A stretch of 34,406 bases of DNA, from contig JAJZSZ010000009.1 in the NCBI GenBank assembly GCA_021849365.1, positions 1 through 34,406 on the forward strand, read 5' to 3'. Positions 8,330-15,622 of the stretch are shown piece by piece (the stretch's first letter is position 1; each line of letters starts with the position of its first letter). The position numbers and the translations under genes are program-made. Origin of the DNA: Bacteroidota bacterium (GTDB lineage Bacteria; Bacteroidota; Bacteroidia; Bacteroidales; Prolixibacteraceae). The notes beneath the pieces were generated by a model, which did no database searches, was not told the DNA's origin, and worked only from the letters and a program-made list of their open reading frames with translations.

Positions 8330-8857
8330 TTACTGATATCTTATCGGCAGCATCTTCAGCTTAAGCAATATCAGCAACGAAACCATCACCACAGTGCCTA
8401 TTGTTGCAACGATGTTGATGAAATTTTTTGCCCTGACCCGGTTGTTGAATAATCGTTCAATGACTTCATAAATCAGTAATCCAATTATCCCACCCGAAGT
8501 ATTTGTAATGATGTCAGTAATGTCGAATGCCCCGATTCTCATAATAAACTGAAGAGCTTCGAACATCAGACTGGTTAAGAAAAAAAAGAGAAATTGGTTT
8601 TTCCAGGTCCATCTTCTGAACAAAACTCCGGCATAAATCCCAAGTGGTACAAAAATCACAATATTCAAAATGATTTCACTTAAATCGAGTTTGCCGTTTG
8701 CGATAAAGAGTTCGTTAAACGGAATTAAATTTACGCTCCGGCGTTCCATATACGAAAATTGTACGCCGAACTTAAACAGTAAGATCCAGAACAGGACAAT
8801 CAGATAAATTACAAACAATATGCTGGTTAACTTATTTGTTTTAATCGCATTCTTCAT
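8330..8857 (-). CDS. VanZ-like membrane protein
   Basis: 175 aa from the ATG at 8857. A TTG four codons earlier, at 8869, is possible but less likely. Five hydrophobic segments lie at about residues 10-30, 61-80, 88-108, 115-135 and 150-168. VanZ family features: RRSVNLIPF after the first helix, NIVIFVPLGIYAG, and FEALQFIMRIGAFDITDIIT followed by GGIIG. VanZ homologues are linked to low-level teicoplanin resistance in enterococci, but most chromosomal copies have no assigned role, and nothing around this one suggests glycopeptide resistance. It stands alone, convergent with truA. Confidence 0.85.
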   Translation of the reverse strand: MKNAIKTNKLTSILFVIYLIVLFWILLFKFGVQFSYMERRSVNLIPFNELFIANGKLDLSEIILNIVIFVPLGIYAGVLFRRWTWKNQFLFFFLTSLMFEALQFIMRIGAFDITDIITNTSGGIIGLLIYEVIERLFNNRVRAKNFINIVATIGTVVMVSLLILLKLKMLPIRYQ

Positions 8858-8998
8858 AGAATCAGCCAATGTTTTTAATGTTTCAGGTTTAACGAGGAGA
8901 TTGTATAATTAACTGCAGATTCGCGTGTTTTATTATGGTCAAGTATAGCCATTGTTCCCCATGAATTGATATCGTCGTTGTGATTTGCTTACCTGTTG

Positions 8999-9559
8999 TT
9001 AATGAAATTTTTTTCCTTCACTCATCATTTGCAAAATTTCCTTTAACCGCTTTTCTCTTGTTTCGGGTTTCTTCGCTGTTTGCAACCGCCATGCGATGGC
9101 ATACAGGTTTGCCTTGTTTAATCCGTCAAAAAAAGTTTTTGCTTTTTCATTCTTCGAAAGTAGTTGTAAAAAGTCTTCCGGCACTTTCATGTTTTTATAC
9201 GAATCATACGCCTGTTGCCAGCGGCCATCGGCTTTAGCCAACTCCACTTGATGCATCCCCGCTTTTTCCATTTTGCCTTCCTGAATTAAGCGTTCGGCTT
9301 TTTCGGTATTTCTTTTCGACCAAATACTTTTGGGTCTTCGTGGGGTAAATTTTTGAATGTAAGATGTCGCATCATACTTGTTTACTTGCCCGTCAATCCA
9401 ACCATAACACAACGCTTCTTCAAGAGCTTCAGCGTATGAAACGGTTTTTTCGCCTGAATCTTTTTTATATAACCGCAGCCAAACTCCGTTTGATTTAGCA
9501 TGATGCTCTGCAATCCAGGTTCTCCATTCTTCTGCAGAAGCAAATGAAACAACTTGCAT
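8999..9559 (-). CDS. YdeI/OmpD-associated family protein
   Basis: 186 aa if it begins at the ATG at 9559; an upstream in-frame ATG at 9595 would overlap the preceding GNAT gene by 26 bp. I prefer 9559 because the family begins with a short lead-in to the EEWRTWIAEHHAKSNGVW block. Diagnostic motifs: EEALCYGWIDGQVNKYD, FTPRRPKSIWSKRN, and a C-terminal helix ETREKRLKEIL. No signal or membrane segment. The family is named after E. coli YdeI; its biochemistry is not established. It is probably co-transcribed with the GNAT gene just upstream. Confidence 0.85.
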   Translation of the reverse strand: MQVVSFASAEEWRTWIAEHHAKSNGVWLRLYKKDSGEKTVSYAEALEEALCYGWIDGQVNKYDATSYIQKFTPRRPKSIWSKRNTEKAERLIQEGKMEKAGMHQVELAKADGRWQQAYDSYKNMKVPEDFLQLLSKNEKAKTFFDGLNKANLYAIAWRLQTAKKPETREKRLKEILQMMSEGKKFH

Positions 9560-9569
9560 TTCTTTTCCT

Positions 9570-10082
9570 TTATTCTCTTTCTCTTCGATACTCATAAACA
9601 ACTTCTTCTATTCCATCTTTTCTGAATGTTTTTACTTTAGTCATTCCTATCTTCGACGAAACCCTTTGTGATGCATGATTTCCTGCTTCCGAATAGGAGT
9701 AAATCGATGAGTACCCTAACACTTCCAGGGCATATTTTTTACAGGCTTCTGCTGCCTCTGATGCATATCCACAATTGCAAAACTTTTGAATGATATGAAA
9801 ACCTATCTCCGGCAAAATATCACCATCAATATTCTGTAAGGTAATTCCACAGTCTCCCAGGAACTGATTATCAGCTTTTCGTATGACGGCCCATAATCCA
9901 AATCCATTATTTTCATATCGTTTTATATTTCGTTCTATCCATTCTTTAACTTCTTCATTCGAAAACGGATGAGGATAATGCTTCATCGACTCCTGATCAG
10001 ATAAAACGAATGAGAGGTTCGACGTATCTTCAGGGGTTAACTGTCGAAGATAAAGCCTGCGGGTTTCAAGAATCAATTTCAT
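9570..10082 (-). CDS. GNAT family N-acetyltransferase, RimJ/RimL type
   Basis: 170 aa from an ATG at 10082. The N-terminus MKLILETRRLYLRQLTPED is the classic RimJ/RimL opening. The core includes GLWAVIRKADNQFLGDCGI, then EIGFHIIQKFCNCGYASEAA, where the acetyl-CoA binding turn normally reads Q/RxxGxG/A; here it is Q-K-F-C-N-C-G-Y-A, so the first Gly is replaced. The final NHASQRVSSKIGM matches the usual N-x-x-S-x-x-x-x-x-K-x-G-F motif. Substrate unknown. Immediately followed by the YdeI-like gene. Confidence 0.9.
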   Translation of the reverse strand: MKLILETRRLYLRQLTPEDTSNLSFVLSDQESMKHYPHPFSNEEVKEWIERNIKRYENNGFGLWAVIRKADNQFLGDCGITLQNIDGDILPEIGFHIIQKFCNCGYASEAAEACKKYALEVLGYSSIYSYSEAGNHASQRVSSKIGMTKVKTFRKDGIEEVVYEYRRERE

Positions 10083-10285
10083 AGTTGATTTATTTATAAA
10101 TCATTAATCATGAGCCGTCCGAAAAAGTCTTACCAAATATTCAATCCTGCTTATGAATCTTTTGTCTTGGCAGACATTTTTCATGCCGACACAAAATTAA
10201 CCGCGAACGGTTGAATCCACACGCAGAGGCCGATTACCTGCAATTCCTGCCTGGCCGAAAAAGGCGGCTCAAGCCGAATATGATT

Positions 10286-11188
10286 TCAATAGAAAAAATT
10301 TGGTAAAATCGTCGTGATCGTTTCGTTATAAATATTCTTTACCCGAAATGGGTATTTGCGTTCAATGGAATATGTTTTTTTAAATATTCCTGCATGAGTG
10401 TGTATCTCATACCAGGTGATTCTGCAATCAATTGAATCTAATTCAACTACAGGCGATACGTCAGCATGCAATAAATCACTAATTGCTTTTTCAGAGTACT
10501 CAAAGGAATTTTTCCTTTTCCTATAATAGTTTAAATAGTATTCTACATCCTTTTTATCACAAATGACTGTTTTCTCCATGTAGTAAGAATGCCAAAAAAG
10601 TGCAAATTCTTCTCCCATCTGGTTGAAAAATAAGTATTGAAGATAACCATCTTGCGAATCATCCGGAGTCAAATTGTTGCGGGCTTTATTAACTGAATCA
10701 CTTGCCAAAACCCTTAGGGCATAATCACGGTTTAGTATTTTTTTCTGATTCTCATAAAAATTGACCATCTGATTAATCTTTTCTTCAGGACGGTTTTCTC
10801 TTTTATACTTTAACTTATTTTTGGACACAATTGAGTCGATAAAATTCTTTCGCCTTGCGATTATTTCAGCGACAAACTTATTTTCATTAAATGCAGTATC
10901 TATTACGCAGAGCAATGGACTTCCATGATCTGAATAGTAATTATTAACCATCAAACATACTTTCCCCGAATTTAAGGTTAGTTTGTTAAATAAGTTCATA
11001 TAAACATTGATGTCAAAACTTGTTGTATCTACTTCTGGAAATCGACCTTCCTCTTTCAAATGTTCATTTAGTTTTACTGAATCCTGATATTCCCGAACCT
11101 TTTTTATGAAATTACAATAAGTTTGAGCTGATACATTGAGTCCAACGTTTAATACGAAGCAAATAATAAGGATAAGCTTTATTTTCAT
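10286..11188 (-). CDS. Secreted protein of unknown function
   Basis: 300 aa from the ATG at 11188; the open frame continues 17 codons upstream, but the hydrophobic signal peptide (residues 1-22, ending NVSAQ) begins at this ATG. The mature part is charged, rich in Lys, Asn and Tyr, with no membrane segment and a few Cys (for example SGKVCLMV, EKTVICDKKD, DSIDCRITWYE). I do not recognise a family. AT-rich codon use matches the rest of the 10.3-15.6 kb block and differs from the bat operon. It is the last gene (in transcription order) of that block. Confidence 0.75.
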   Translation of the reverse strand: MKIKLILIICFVLNVGLNVSAQTYCNFIKKVREYQDSVKLNEHLKEEGRFPEVDTTSFDINVYMNLFNKLTLNSGKVCLMVNNYYSDHGSPLLCVIDTAFNENKFVAEIIARRKNFIDSIVSKNKLKYKRENRPEEKINQMVNFYENQKKILNRDYALRVLASDSVNKARNNLTPDDSQDGYLQYLFFNQMGEEFALFWHSYYMEKTVICDKKDVEYYLNYYRKRKNSFEYSEKAISDLLHADVSPVVELDSIDCRITWYEIHTHAGIFKKTYSIERKYPFRVKNIYNETITTILPNFFY

Positions 11189-11214
11189 ATTGAATACGCT
11201 ATTATCTATATGTC

Positions 11215-11293
11215 CCCCCACGCTGCCGCACGATTGCATCGTGTGGTTTATTTAATTCCTTTACCACGCGATACAATCGCGCAGTAGCAGGGG
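11215..11293. repeat. REPIN-like double-hairpin repeat, copy 1
   Basis: Two inverted REP-like arms around an AT-rich middle (TTTATTTAATTCC). The left arm contains CACGAT-tgc-ATCGTG and the right arm CGCGAT-aca-ATCGCG; each is a small hairpin itself, and GCACGATTGCATCGTGTGG pairs with the right arm as a longer stem, allowing purine/pyrimidine swaps. Outer CCCC...GGGG ends extend the symmetry. A second copy in the same orientation lies at 12632-12707. It begins right at the stop codon of the PHP gene. No RAYT transposase is present in the window. Confidence 0.75.
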
Positions 11294-12202
11294 CTATACT
11301 GCGTGTTGTGTGCCGTGTTTTTTTAGTTGAATTATACTTCTCTGTAAATAATCGTCATACTTATTATTGGTTTTATATTTTCCAATATCAATTAATGGTT
11401 TGTTTTTCCCATGAAAGTCACTACCACAAGTCATCAATATAGATTTCTGTATGGTTAAGTCTGCAAAGTATTTAATTTGCTCGGTGTTATGATAATTGTT
11501 AAATACTTCAAGTCCTTCAGCTCCATACTCAAGTAATTCAATCGCTAATTTTTCCTTTCCTTTCAAATTCATTCCTGGATGTGCAATAATAGGAGTACCA
11601 CAATTACTCTTTACTAAATTAATTGCATCATGGTAATCCATATAGTTTATTTTGACATAAGCAGGTTTCCCTTGTGCAAAGAAATCATGGTAGAAATTTA
11701 TGTACGGCATATCACTTCTTTCTCCGCCAATCATATAAGGCGATAACTTTTTGTTTGAATGATACTTTTTGTTTGTCAGTAAAACTTCTGCTATCAATTC
11801 ACCACATGGTAGTTTCCCATTCGCTTTTTCTAAAACCTCATTTTCATCAACTTGAATTCCTAACTTATCTAAGTTATTAATCATTTCGGGAAATGAATCC
11901 ATCACATTCTTGTGAATTGATTTTTCTAATTCGATAAAATCCTTGCTCTGCCAATCAATATTATAGCCTAACAAATGAAGGTCTGTTTCTTTGTATGAAC
12001 AGTCAATTTCAATACCCGTTATAAAATCAAGACCTAAATTTAAACAAAGTGGAATTGCCTCTTGAATCGCTGAAACTGAATTATGGTCAGTTATTGAAAG
12101 AATATTTATCTTATTATTTAAGCACTTGTAAATGAGTTCCTGAATCCCAAACTCACCATCATTACTGTATTTTGAGTGTATATGCAAATCTATTTTATTC
12201 AT
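11294..12202 (-). CDS. PHP domain phosphoesterase
   Basis: 302 aa from an ATG at 12202. Metal ligands of the PHP fold are all visible: DLHIHSKYSNDG (HxH), ITDHNSV, GIEIDCS (Glu), IIAHPG (His) and the C-terminal CGSDFHGKNK (DxH). Length and layout match the stand-alone YciV/RNase AM group (5'-3' exonuclease or 3',5'-nucleotide phosphatase) rather than DNA polymerase PHP domains. It is cytosolic: no signal peptide. The substrate cannot be read from sequence. The gene is bracketed by a 10-bp inverted repeat, GTTGTGTGCC (plus strand 11305-11314, inside its 3' end) and GGCACACAAC (12234-12243), suggesting that it is or was a mobile cassette. Confidence 0.88.
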   Translation of the reverse strand: MNKIDLHIHSKYSNDGEFGIQELIYKCLNNKINILSITDHNSVSAIQEAIPLCLNLGLDFITGIEIDCSYKETDLHLLGYNIDWQSKDFIELEKSIHKNVMDSFPEMINNLDKLGIQVDENEVLEKANGKLPCGELIAEVLLTNKKYHSNKKLSPYMIGGERSDMPYINFYHDFFAQGKPAYVKINYMDYHDAINLVKSNCGTPIIAHPGMNLKGKEKLAIELLEYGAEGLEVFNNYHNTEQIKYFADLTIQKSILMTCGSDFHGKNKPLIDIGKYKTNNKYDDYLQRSIIQLKKHGTQHAV

Positions 12203-12233
12203 TTCATCTAATTCGCAGGTGGGTTCTTAATAT

Positions 12234-12298
12234 GGCACACAACGTATAAAGCTAAATTTATCGGTTAATTGCGGGGCTTGAGTACTCAGCGTTAAGCG
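12234..12298 (-). other. attC-like cassette junction, weaker example
   Basis: Between the PHP gene and the small membrane gene. On the minus strand it begins CGCTTAACG, contains the small hairpin GAGTACTC, and ends CGTTGTGTGCC. The end core GTTGTGTGCC is repeated, inverted, at the far end of the PHP gene. The two ends of this element are only weakly complementary, so attC identity is uncertain. Confidence 0.4.
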
Positions 12299-12310
12299 GA
12301 AAATCTAATT

Positions 12311-12511
12311 TTATTGAATATCTTTTGATACCTCTACAAAGTCAACTTCATCGTTCATTTTCGAAAACAGAATGATGATAACGCCAATAAATACCGATAA
12401 AACCAGACAAAAAACAAAGCTCCATGCATAGCCAATTTTACGGTTTCTTCCAAGCAGAGCAACAAGAGCCGAGGTGATTACATGAAAAAGGAGTAGTAAT
12501 ACTGTTTCCAT
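12311..12511 (-). CDS. Small membrane protein with two helices
   Basis: 66 aa from an ATG at 12511. Two hydrophobic stretches (about residues 3-20 and 27-50) are separated by the basic loop GRNRK, followed by an acidic tail (KMNDEVDFVEVSKDIQ). This resembles small inner-membrane proteins of the PLDc_N/YidH-like size class, but I see no diagnostic motif. It lies between the PHP gene and a REPIN-like repeat in the cassette-like block. Real coding is supported by the ATG start and hydrophobic pattern; function unknown. Confidence 0.6.
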   Translation of the reverse strand: METVLLLLFHVITSALVALLGRNRKIGYAWSFVFCLVLSVFIGVIIILFSKMNDEVDFVEVSKDIQ

Positions 12512-12631
12512 TTTGTTTCGGTTTTAAAAGTTAATATTTAGTTTTCCAATTGCTTCCTCTTTTAGTTCAGGCAGTCTTTTATATCGGTCTTATTCTTTGT
12601 TACTTCCTGAAAAAGTGCTTCCGCTATTTCA

Positions 12632-12707
12632 CCGCTCCCGCACGATTGCATCATGTGGTTTATTTAATGTCTTTACCACGCGATTTAATCGCGCGGTAGC
12701 AGGGGGG
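12632..12707. repeat. REPIN-like double-hairpin repeat, copy 2
   Basis: Same orientation and spacing as copy 1 (11215-11293), about 85% identical by eye. The right arm CGCGAT-tta-ATCGCG keeps a perfect stem with a changed loop; the left arm reads CACGAT-tgc-ATCATG. It lies in the 231-bp gap 12512-12742, which otherwise holds nothing I can identify. Confidence 0.75.
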
Positions 12708-12742
12708 ATTACAAGCTTTGATATTTACCACGTCACCTGCCA

Positions 12743-13273
12743 TTACTTATACAAAATGTTGTAGGTTGGCATTTTTATTACAGTGTCTTTTAGGATTTCA
12801 GCGACTTCTTTATAATCAGAATATTTTCTTGAAAATAATACTGCTGGATTTCCTAAAAGCATTAATGAAACAATCCCTTCTCCAATTTGAAGTTCATATT
12901 TCTTTTCGTCTGGATTGCTATAGATTTTTTTTGATTCCACGTTGTCTCCAAAATCCTTAAAGATTATGATAACAGGGATCTGATGCTGTTCTGCCAGTTG
13001 GACTTCAATCCCTAAACCGGTCGAAGGGAAGCTACACTCTGCAATTATGAGATCTGATGATAAAACCATTTCACGATCCCATTCATAACAAAGTCTCGCT
13101 TTATCTTTTTCTGGATATTGACTTAATTGAGGATCACTATTAATCAAAGCATATTTAACTTCTATACTATCAGTTTCTTCAAGTTTTCTAGCAATTGCAT
13201 GTAAAGACTCTGTATATTGAGTAAAATGATCTTTTGGTACATGAGTTAAAGCTGATGCGAGATATATCTTCAT
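12743..13273 (-). CDS. Nucleoside 2-deoxyribosyltransferase-like protein
   Basis: 176 aa from an ATG at 13273, whose first four bases overlap the end of the deaminase-like gene (ATGA), so the two are translationally coupled. The N-terminus MKIYLASAL is the beta1/substrate loop of the NDT superfamily. Then DREMVLSSDLIIAECSFPST, where D74 and the ring of small residues are typical, and GLGIEVQLAEQHQIPVIIIF, where E90 is in the position of the NDT nucleophile. The superfamily includes base-swapping NDTs, DNPH1-type dNMP N-hydrolases and CMP/hmCMP hydrolases, so this enzyme probably cleaves or exchanges the base of a deoxynucleotide; the exact substrate is inferred from its partner. Its last codons contain CCTACAAC, the downstream bracket of the module. 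Confidence 0.72.
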   Translation of the reverse strand: MKIYLASALTHVPKDHFTQYTESLHAIARKLEETDSIEVKYALINSDPQLSQYPEKDKARLCYEWDREMVLSSDLIIAECSFPSTGLGIEVQLAEQHQIPVIIIFKDFGDNVESKKIYSNPDEKKYELQIGEGIVSLMLLGNPAVLFSRKYSDYKEVAEILKDTVIKMPTYNILYK

Positions 13274-14250
13274 TTTGTATAAAATTGTTTTGGTTCAGAA
13301 AAAAATGCTTGATAAAAAAAGAACGGTGCTGTAAATAAGGTAAAAACCCAAAACAATGTGTGAGAATATGTATGAGGCTGTTCATAATATATACCAATAG
13401 ACGCCATTAAACATGCTGGGAAAGCTCCGTAGAAAAGTATATTTTTAAATTTATTAATTCTAAAATTAGCTAATTCTTTCTTTTTAAACTTGTAGTCTAT
13501 TTCATCAATATTTGTGAAATCACTTGGTTTTAATGAATGTAAAAATTTGTCCAGTCTATACACCCCATCACTATCAGTCTCTTTGAATCTATTTACTATT
13601 TCTGAAGCAAATTCTTCGCTTATCTGATGTTGATGAACCTTACTATAAAGGAGTGACACTAAATCATCACGCCACCAATATGAAGGTCCTCCGTCATCAT
13701 TCATATATTTGCTTTTAAATACTTTCTTATCGCTATAATTAAAATCTACTGGCTTTGAAAGAGGAATTAAAAATATCTGAACCAATGGTAAGTAAGGGTA
13801 TATCTTAATACTGTTCTTTGAATTGTTTTTTAATTCTAATGGAACATGTCCTCTCCATCCAGGATTTATTAAATCGCAAGTGAAAGATGTTTCAAGTCCA
13901 ATTCTTGAGTATGAACTTCTTGTCGTTATTTTACCAGCAAGATCATTTGGTATTTCAAACTCCTCGTATGTCCTGCCCAATATATACTCTCCAGGCTTTA
14001 AAGTAATAGAATGTTGATTTCTTAGAAATATTCTTTTCCAGAATCTTCGAGGAGATATTTCTAGCGTTTTTGAACCATTCAAATCAATTGGCTTAAAATA
14101 TTTCTTTTCCTTCCAAAATACATTGTCCACTCGCAAGTCAATTGAGCAAACTTTGACCTGAAGATCTGGATTAAATGGAAAATCACTATTCGAAGCTTCT
14201 ATTTTTAATTCAGGAAATCTAGTTAATAAATCTTCTCTTGATAAATACAT
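13270..14250 (-). CDS. dCTP deaminase-like protein with C-terminal membrane anchor
   Basis: 326 aa from the ATG at 14250. A TTG 26 codons earlier is rejected because it would run through the palindrome at 14269-14364. Residues 1-190 match Dcd/dUTPase: KVCSIDLRV (ATVDVRLG in Dcd), GEYILGRTYEEFEIPNDLAG, TRSSYSRIGL (S112, R116), DLINPGWRGHVPLELKN with the catalytic Glu at 139, and KYMNDDGGP in place of the nucleotide-closing tail. Residues 195-260 are an extra charged helical region. Two hydrophobic segments, about 270-289 and 298-317, would anchor it in the membrane, which ordinary Dcd (about 190 aa) lacks. It should deaminate dCTP. It overlaps the NDT-like gene by 4 bp. Dcd-like enzymes that deplete dCTP are known anti-phage proteins; a similar role here is inference. 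Confidence 0.78.
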   Translation of the reverse strand: MYLSREDLLTRFPELKIEASNSDFPFNPDLQVKVCSIDLRVDNVFWKEKKYFKPIDLNGSKTLEISPRRFWKRIFLRNQHSITLKPGEYILGRTYEEFEIPNDLAGKITTRSSYSRIGLETSFTCDLINPGWRGHVPLELKNNSKNSIKIYPYLPLVQIFLIPLSKPVDFNYSDKKVFKSKYMNDDGGPSYWWRDDLVSLLYSKVHQHQISEEFASEIVNRFKETDSDGVYRLDKFLHSLKPSDFTNIDEIDYKFKKKELANFRINKFKNILFYGAFPACLMASIGIYYEQPHTYSHTLFWVFTLFTAPFFFYQAFFSEPKQFYTK

Positions 14251-14268
14251 ATTATCTTTTTTTTGCTT

Positions 14269-14364
14269 ACCTACAACGGTTGGTACATGTTGTCGGGGCG
14301 GATTCCCGTTTCGCAGTTGGCGTAACACCGAACCCCGCCCTGCAATATGTACATTGTTATAGCC
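14269..14364 (-). other. attC-like imperfect palindrome between two gene modules
   Basis: Read on the minus strand it starts GGCTATAAC and ends GTTGTAGGT. The inner arms pair well: TACATATTGCAGGGCGG against the complement of CCGCCCCGACAACATGTA, with an unpaired-rich centre. The outer start matches, inverted, GTTATAGCC at 15623-15631. The outer end matches, inverted, the 3' end of the NDT-like gene (12758-12766). The TAA stop of the upstream gene lies inside the first core. All of this is as in an integron attC, but the cores are not GTTRRRY. Confidence 0.55.
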
Positions 14365-14896
14365 TGTTTTTATTTATTTTAATTCTTCGAATTTTATCAT
14401 TATTGTTTCGATATTCGATAAACCAATCACCGTTTAATGTTTCTTTAAAATTCTTATTTGTAGAGAAGGATAGATTGTAATTGATTACTTGATTTGGTGA
14501 AAGATTTATGTTTTTAAGTTTTTGTGCTACAATCATTACTCCAGTTGAATGTCTTGTGTCATCATCATTTAATTCATATTTGAAAGAATCTTTCCCATGT
14601 TTTATTAGAAAAACTATCCTTCTTGCTATTTTGACGGAATTTGAAGAAGTGTTGTAGAAGTCAATATTTAGTTTTATTGATACAAAATGAGTTTTTTCAG
14701 TAATTTCATCAGTCACAATAAAATCGCCCATTGAACTTTGCTCCATAATACTTTTTTCAATTGAATTCTGATAAATTCTTAACCTCCCAATTCTTGTAAG
14801 CCTATTAAAAATTGCCCCCAAGATGACACCCAATAAAGTGCCAGAAACTCCAATTATTGCTGAGATATTATTTGAATCTAATTTTATCATTTGCAT
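14357..14896 (-). CDS. Unknown protein with one N-terminal membrane helix
   Basis: 179 aa from the ATG at 14896, five bases after the stop of the preceding gene; an ATG at 14890 and an upstream TTG (14923) that overlaps that gene are alternatives. Residues 9-30 (ISAIIGVSGTLLGVILGAIF) are a membrane helix followed by a basic stretch. Residues 55-179 alternate hydrophobic and polar residues like a beta-sandwich (HFVSIKLNIDFYNTSSNSV, NQVINYNLSFS, GDWFIEYRN) and end Lys/Asn-rich. No family recognised. It is paired with the next gene, and both sit within one bracketed module. The stop codon falls in the attC-like core. Confidence 0.65.
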   Translation of the reverse strand: MQMIKLDSNNISAIIGVSGTLLGVILGAIFNRLTRIGRLRIYQNSIEKSIMEQSSMGDFIVTDEITEKTHFVSIKLNIDFYNTSSNSVKIARRIVFLIKHGKDSFKYELNDDDTRHSTGVMIVAQKLKNINLSPNQVINYNLSFSTNKNFKETLNGDWFIEYRNNNDKIRRIKINKNRL

Positions 14897-14900
14897 AGTT

Positions 14901-15599
14901 TCATTGCTTAGTATCAACTTCAATAAAAGTTTTCTTTAAAGAATTTTCATTGAATGGAATTCCTTGACTCCATATAAATTTGTCGTTCAATTGTCTAAAT
15001 CTGAGAGTCATTTCTAATTCCTCGTATTCTAATAATTTTGAAATTGACGTTTCCCCGCGAAAATTAACAGTTGCCAAAACAGTGTCTTTAGGGGGAATAG
15101 AAATATTGGTTATTACATTATTTTGGCTTAAGTCAAAATATCCAAAATAAAGTTCAATTTGACTGGCAGGGGAACTGGGTTTATTAACCCAAATTTCTCC
15201 ATTACTGTAAATTGAAATAGTAGAGTCCTGAGTATTCACAAATTTTACCAAATAGGTCGGAACTTGATTTTTAAATCCTCTTTGATTTATTCCACTAAAA
15301 CTTATGATTAAGATTAGTCCAATTGTTGCTAAAGAGGAGATTGTAATACCTAAAATTCGAATACCCTTTTTAAATATGTATTTTTTGTTTTCATTTTTTT
15401 TCACCCAAACGAATATTGCCCAACCGATGATTAATAGATATAAAAAAAGTACCCAAATTGTAATGGATGTATTTTTGTCATTTTTTGTGAGATTTAGGAT
15501 ATTCCCTAGATGTCCAAACAAAAAGAGAAAGAAAGCAGTTATTAGGCTGCCGCCTATTCCGTATATTGTTTTTCCAAATTCTTCTTTATTATATCTCAT
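14901..15599 (-). CDS. Unknown protein with three membrane helices and a beta-rich domain
   Basis: 232 aa from an ATG at 15599. Hydrophobic segments at about residues 13-36, 45-66 and 83-103 are followed by a domain of about 130 residues without helices, with alternating strands (TYLVKFVNTQDSTISIYSNG, SQIELYFGYFDLS, DTVLATVNFRG, ELEMTLRFRQL). AT-rich, Asn/Lys/Ile-heavy composition. I do not recognise a family. The five-base gap to the following gene, and the shared layout of membrane helix plus beta domain in both, suggest that the two products work together at the membrane. Confidence 0.65.
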   Translation of the reverse strand: MRYNKEEFGKTIYGIGGSLITAFFLFLFGHLGNILNLTKNDKNTSITIWVLFLYLLIIGWAIFVWVKKNENKKYIFKKGIRILGITISSLATIGLILIISFSGINQRGFKNQVPTYLVKFVNTQDSTISIYSNGEIWVNKPSSPASQIELYFGYFDLSQNNVITNISIPPKDTVLATVNFRGETSISKLLEYEELEMTLRFRQLNDKFIWSQGIPFNENSLKKTFIEVDTKQ

Positions 15600-15622
15600 G
15601 CTTAAATGGTCCTTTTAAAATT

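Noticed and set aside
11215-11293. Simple bidirectional terminator at the end of the PHP gene
   Set aside because: A near-identical copy at 12632-12707 and the two-hairpin structure without a T-run point to a repeat element instead.
14251-14328. N-terminal extension of the deaminase-like gene from a TTG at 14328
   Set aside because: It would translate through the attC-like palindrome; the ATG at 14250 gives MYLSREDLLTRFPEL, which fits the start of the Dcd fold.
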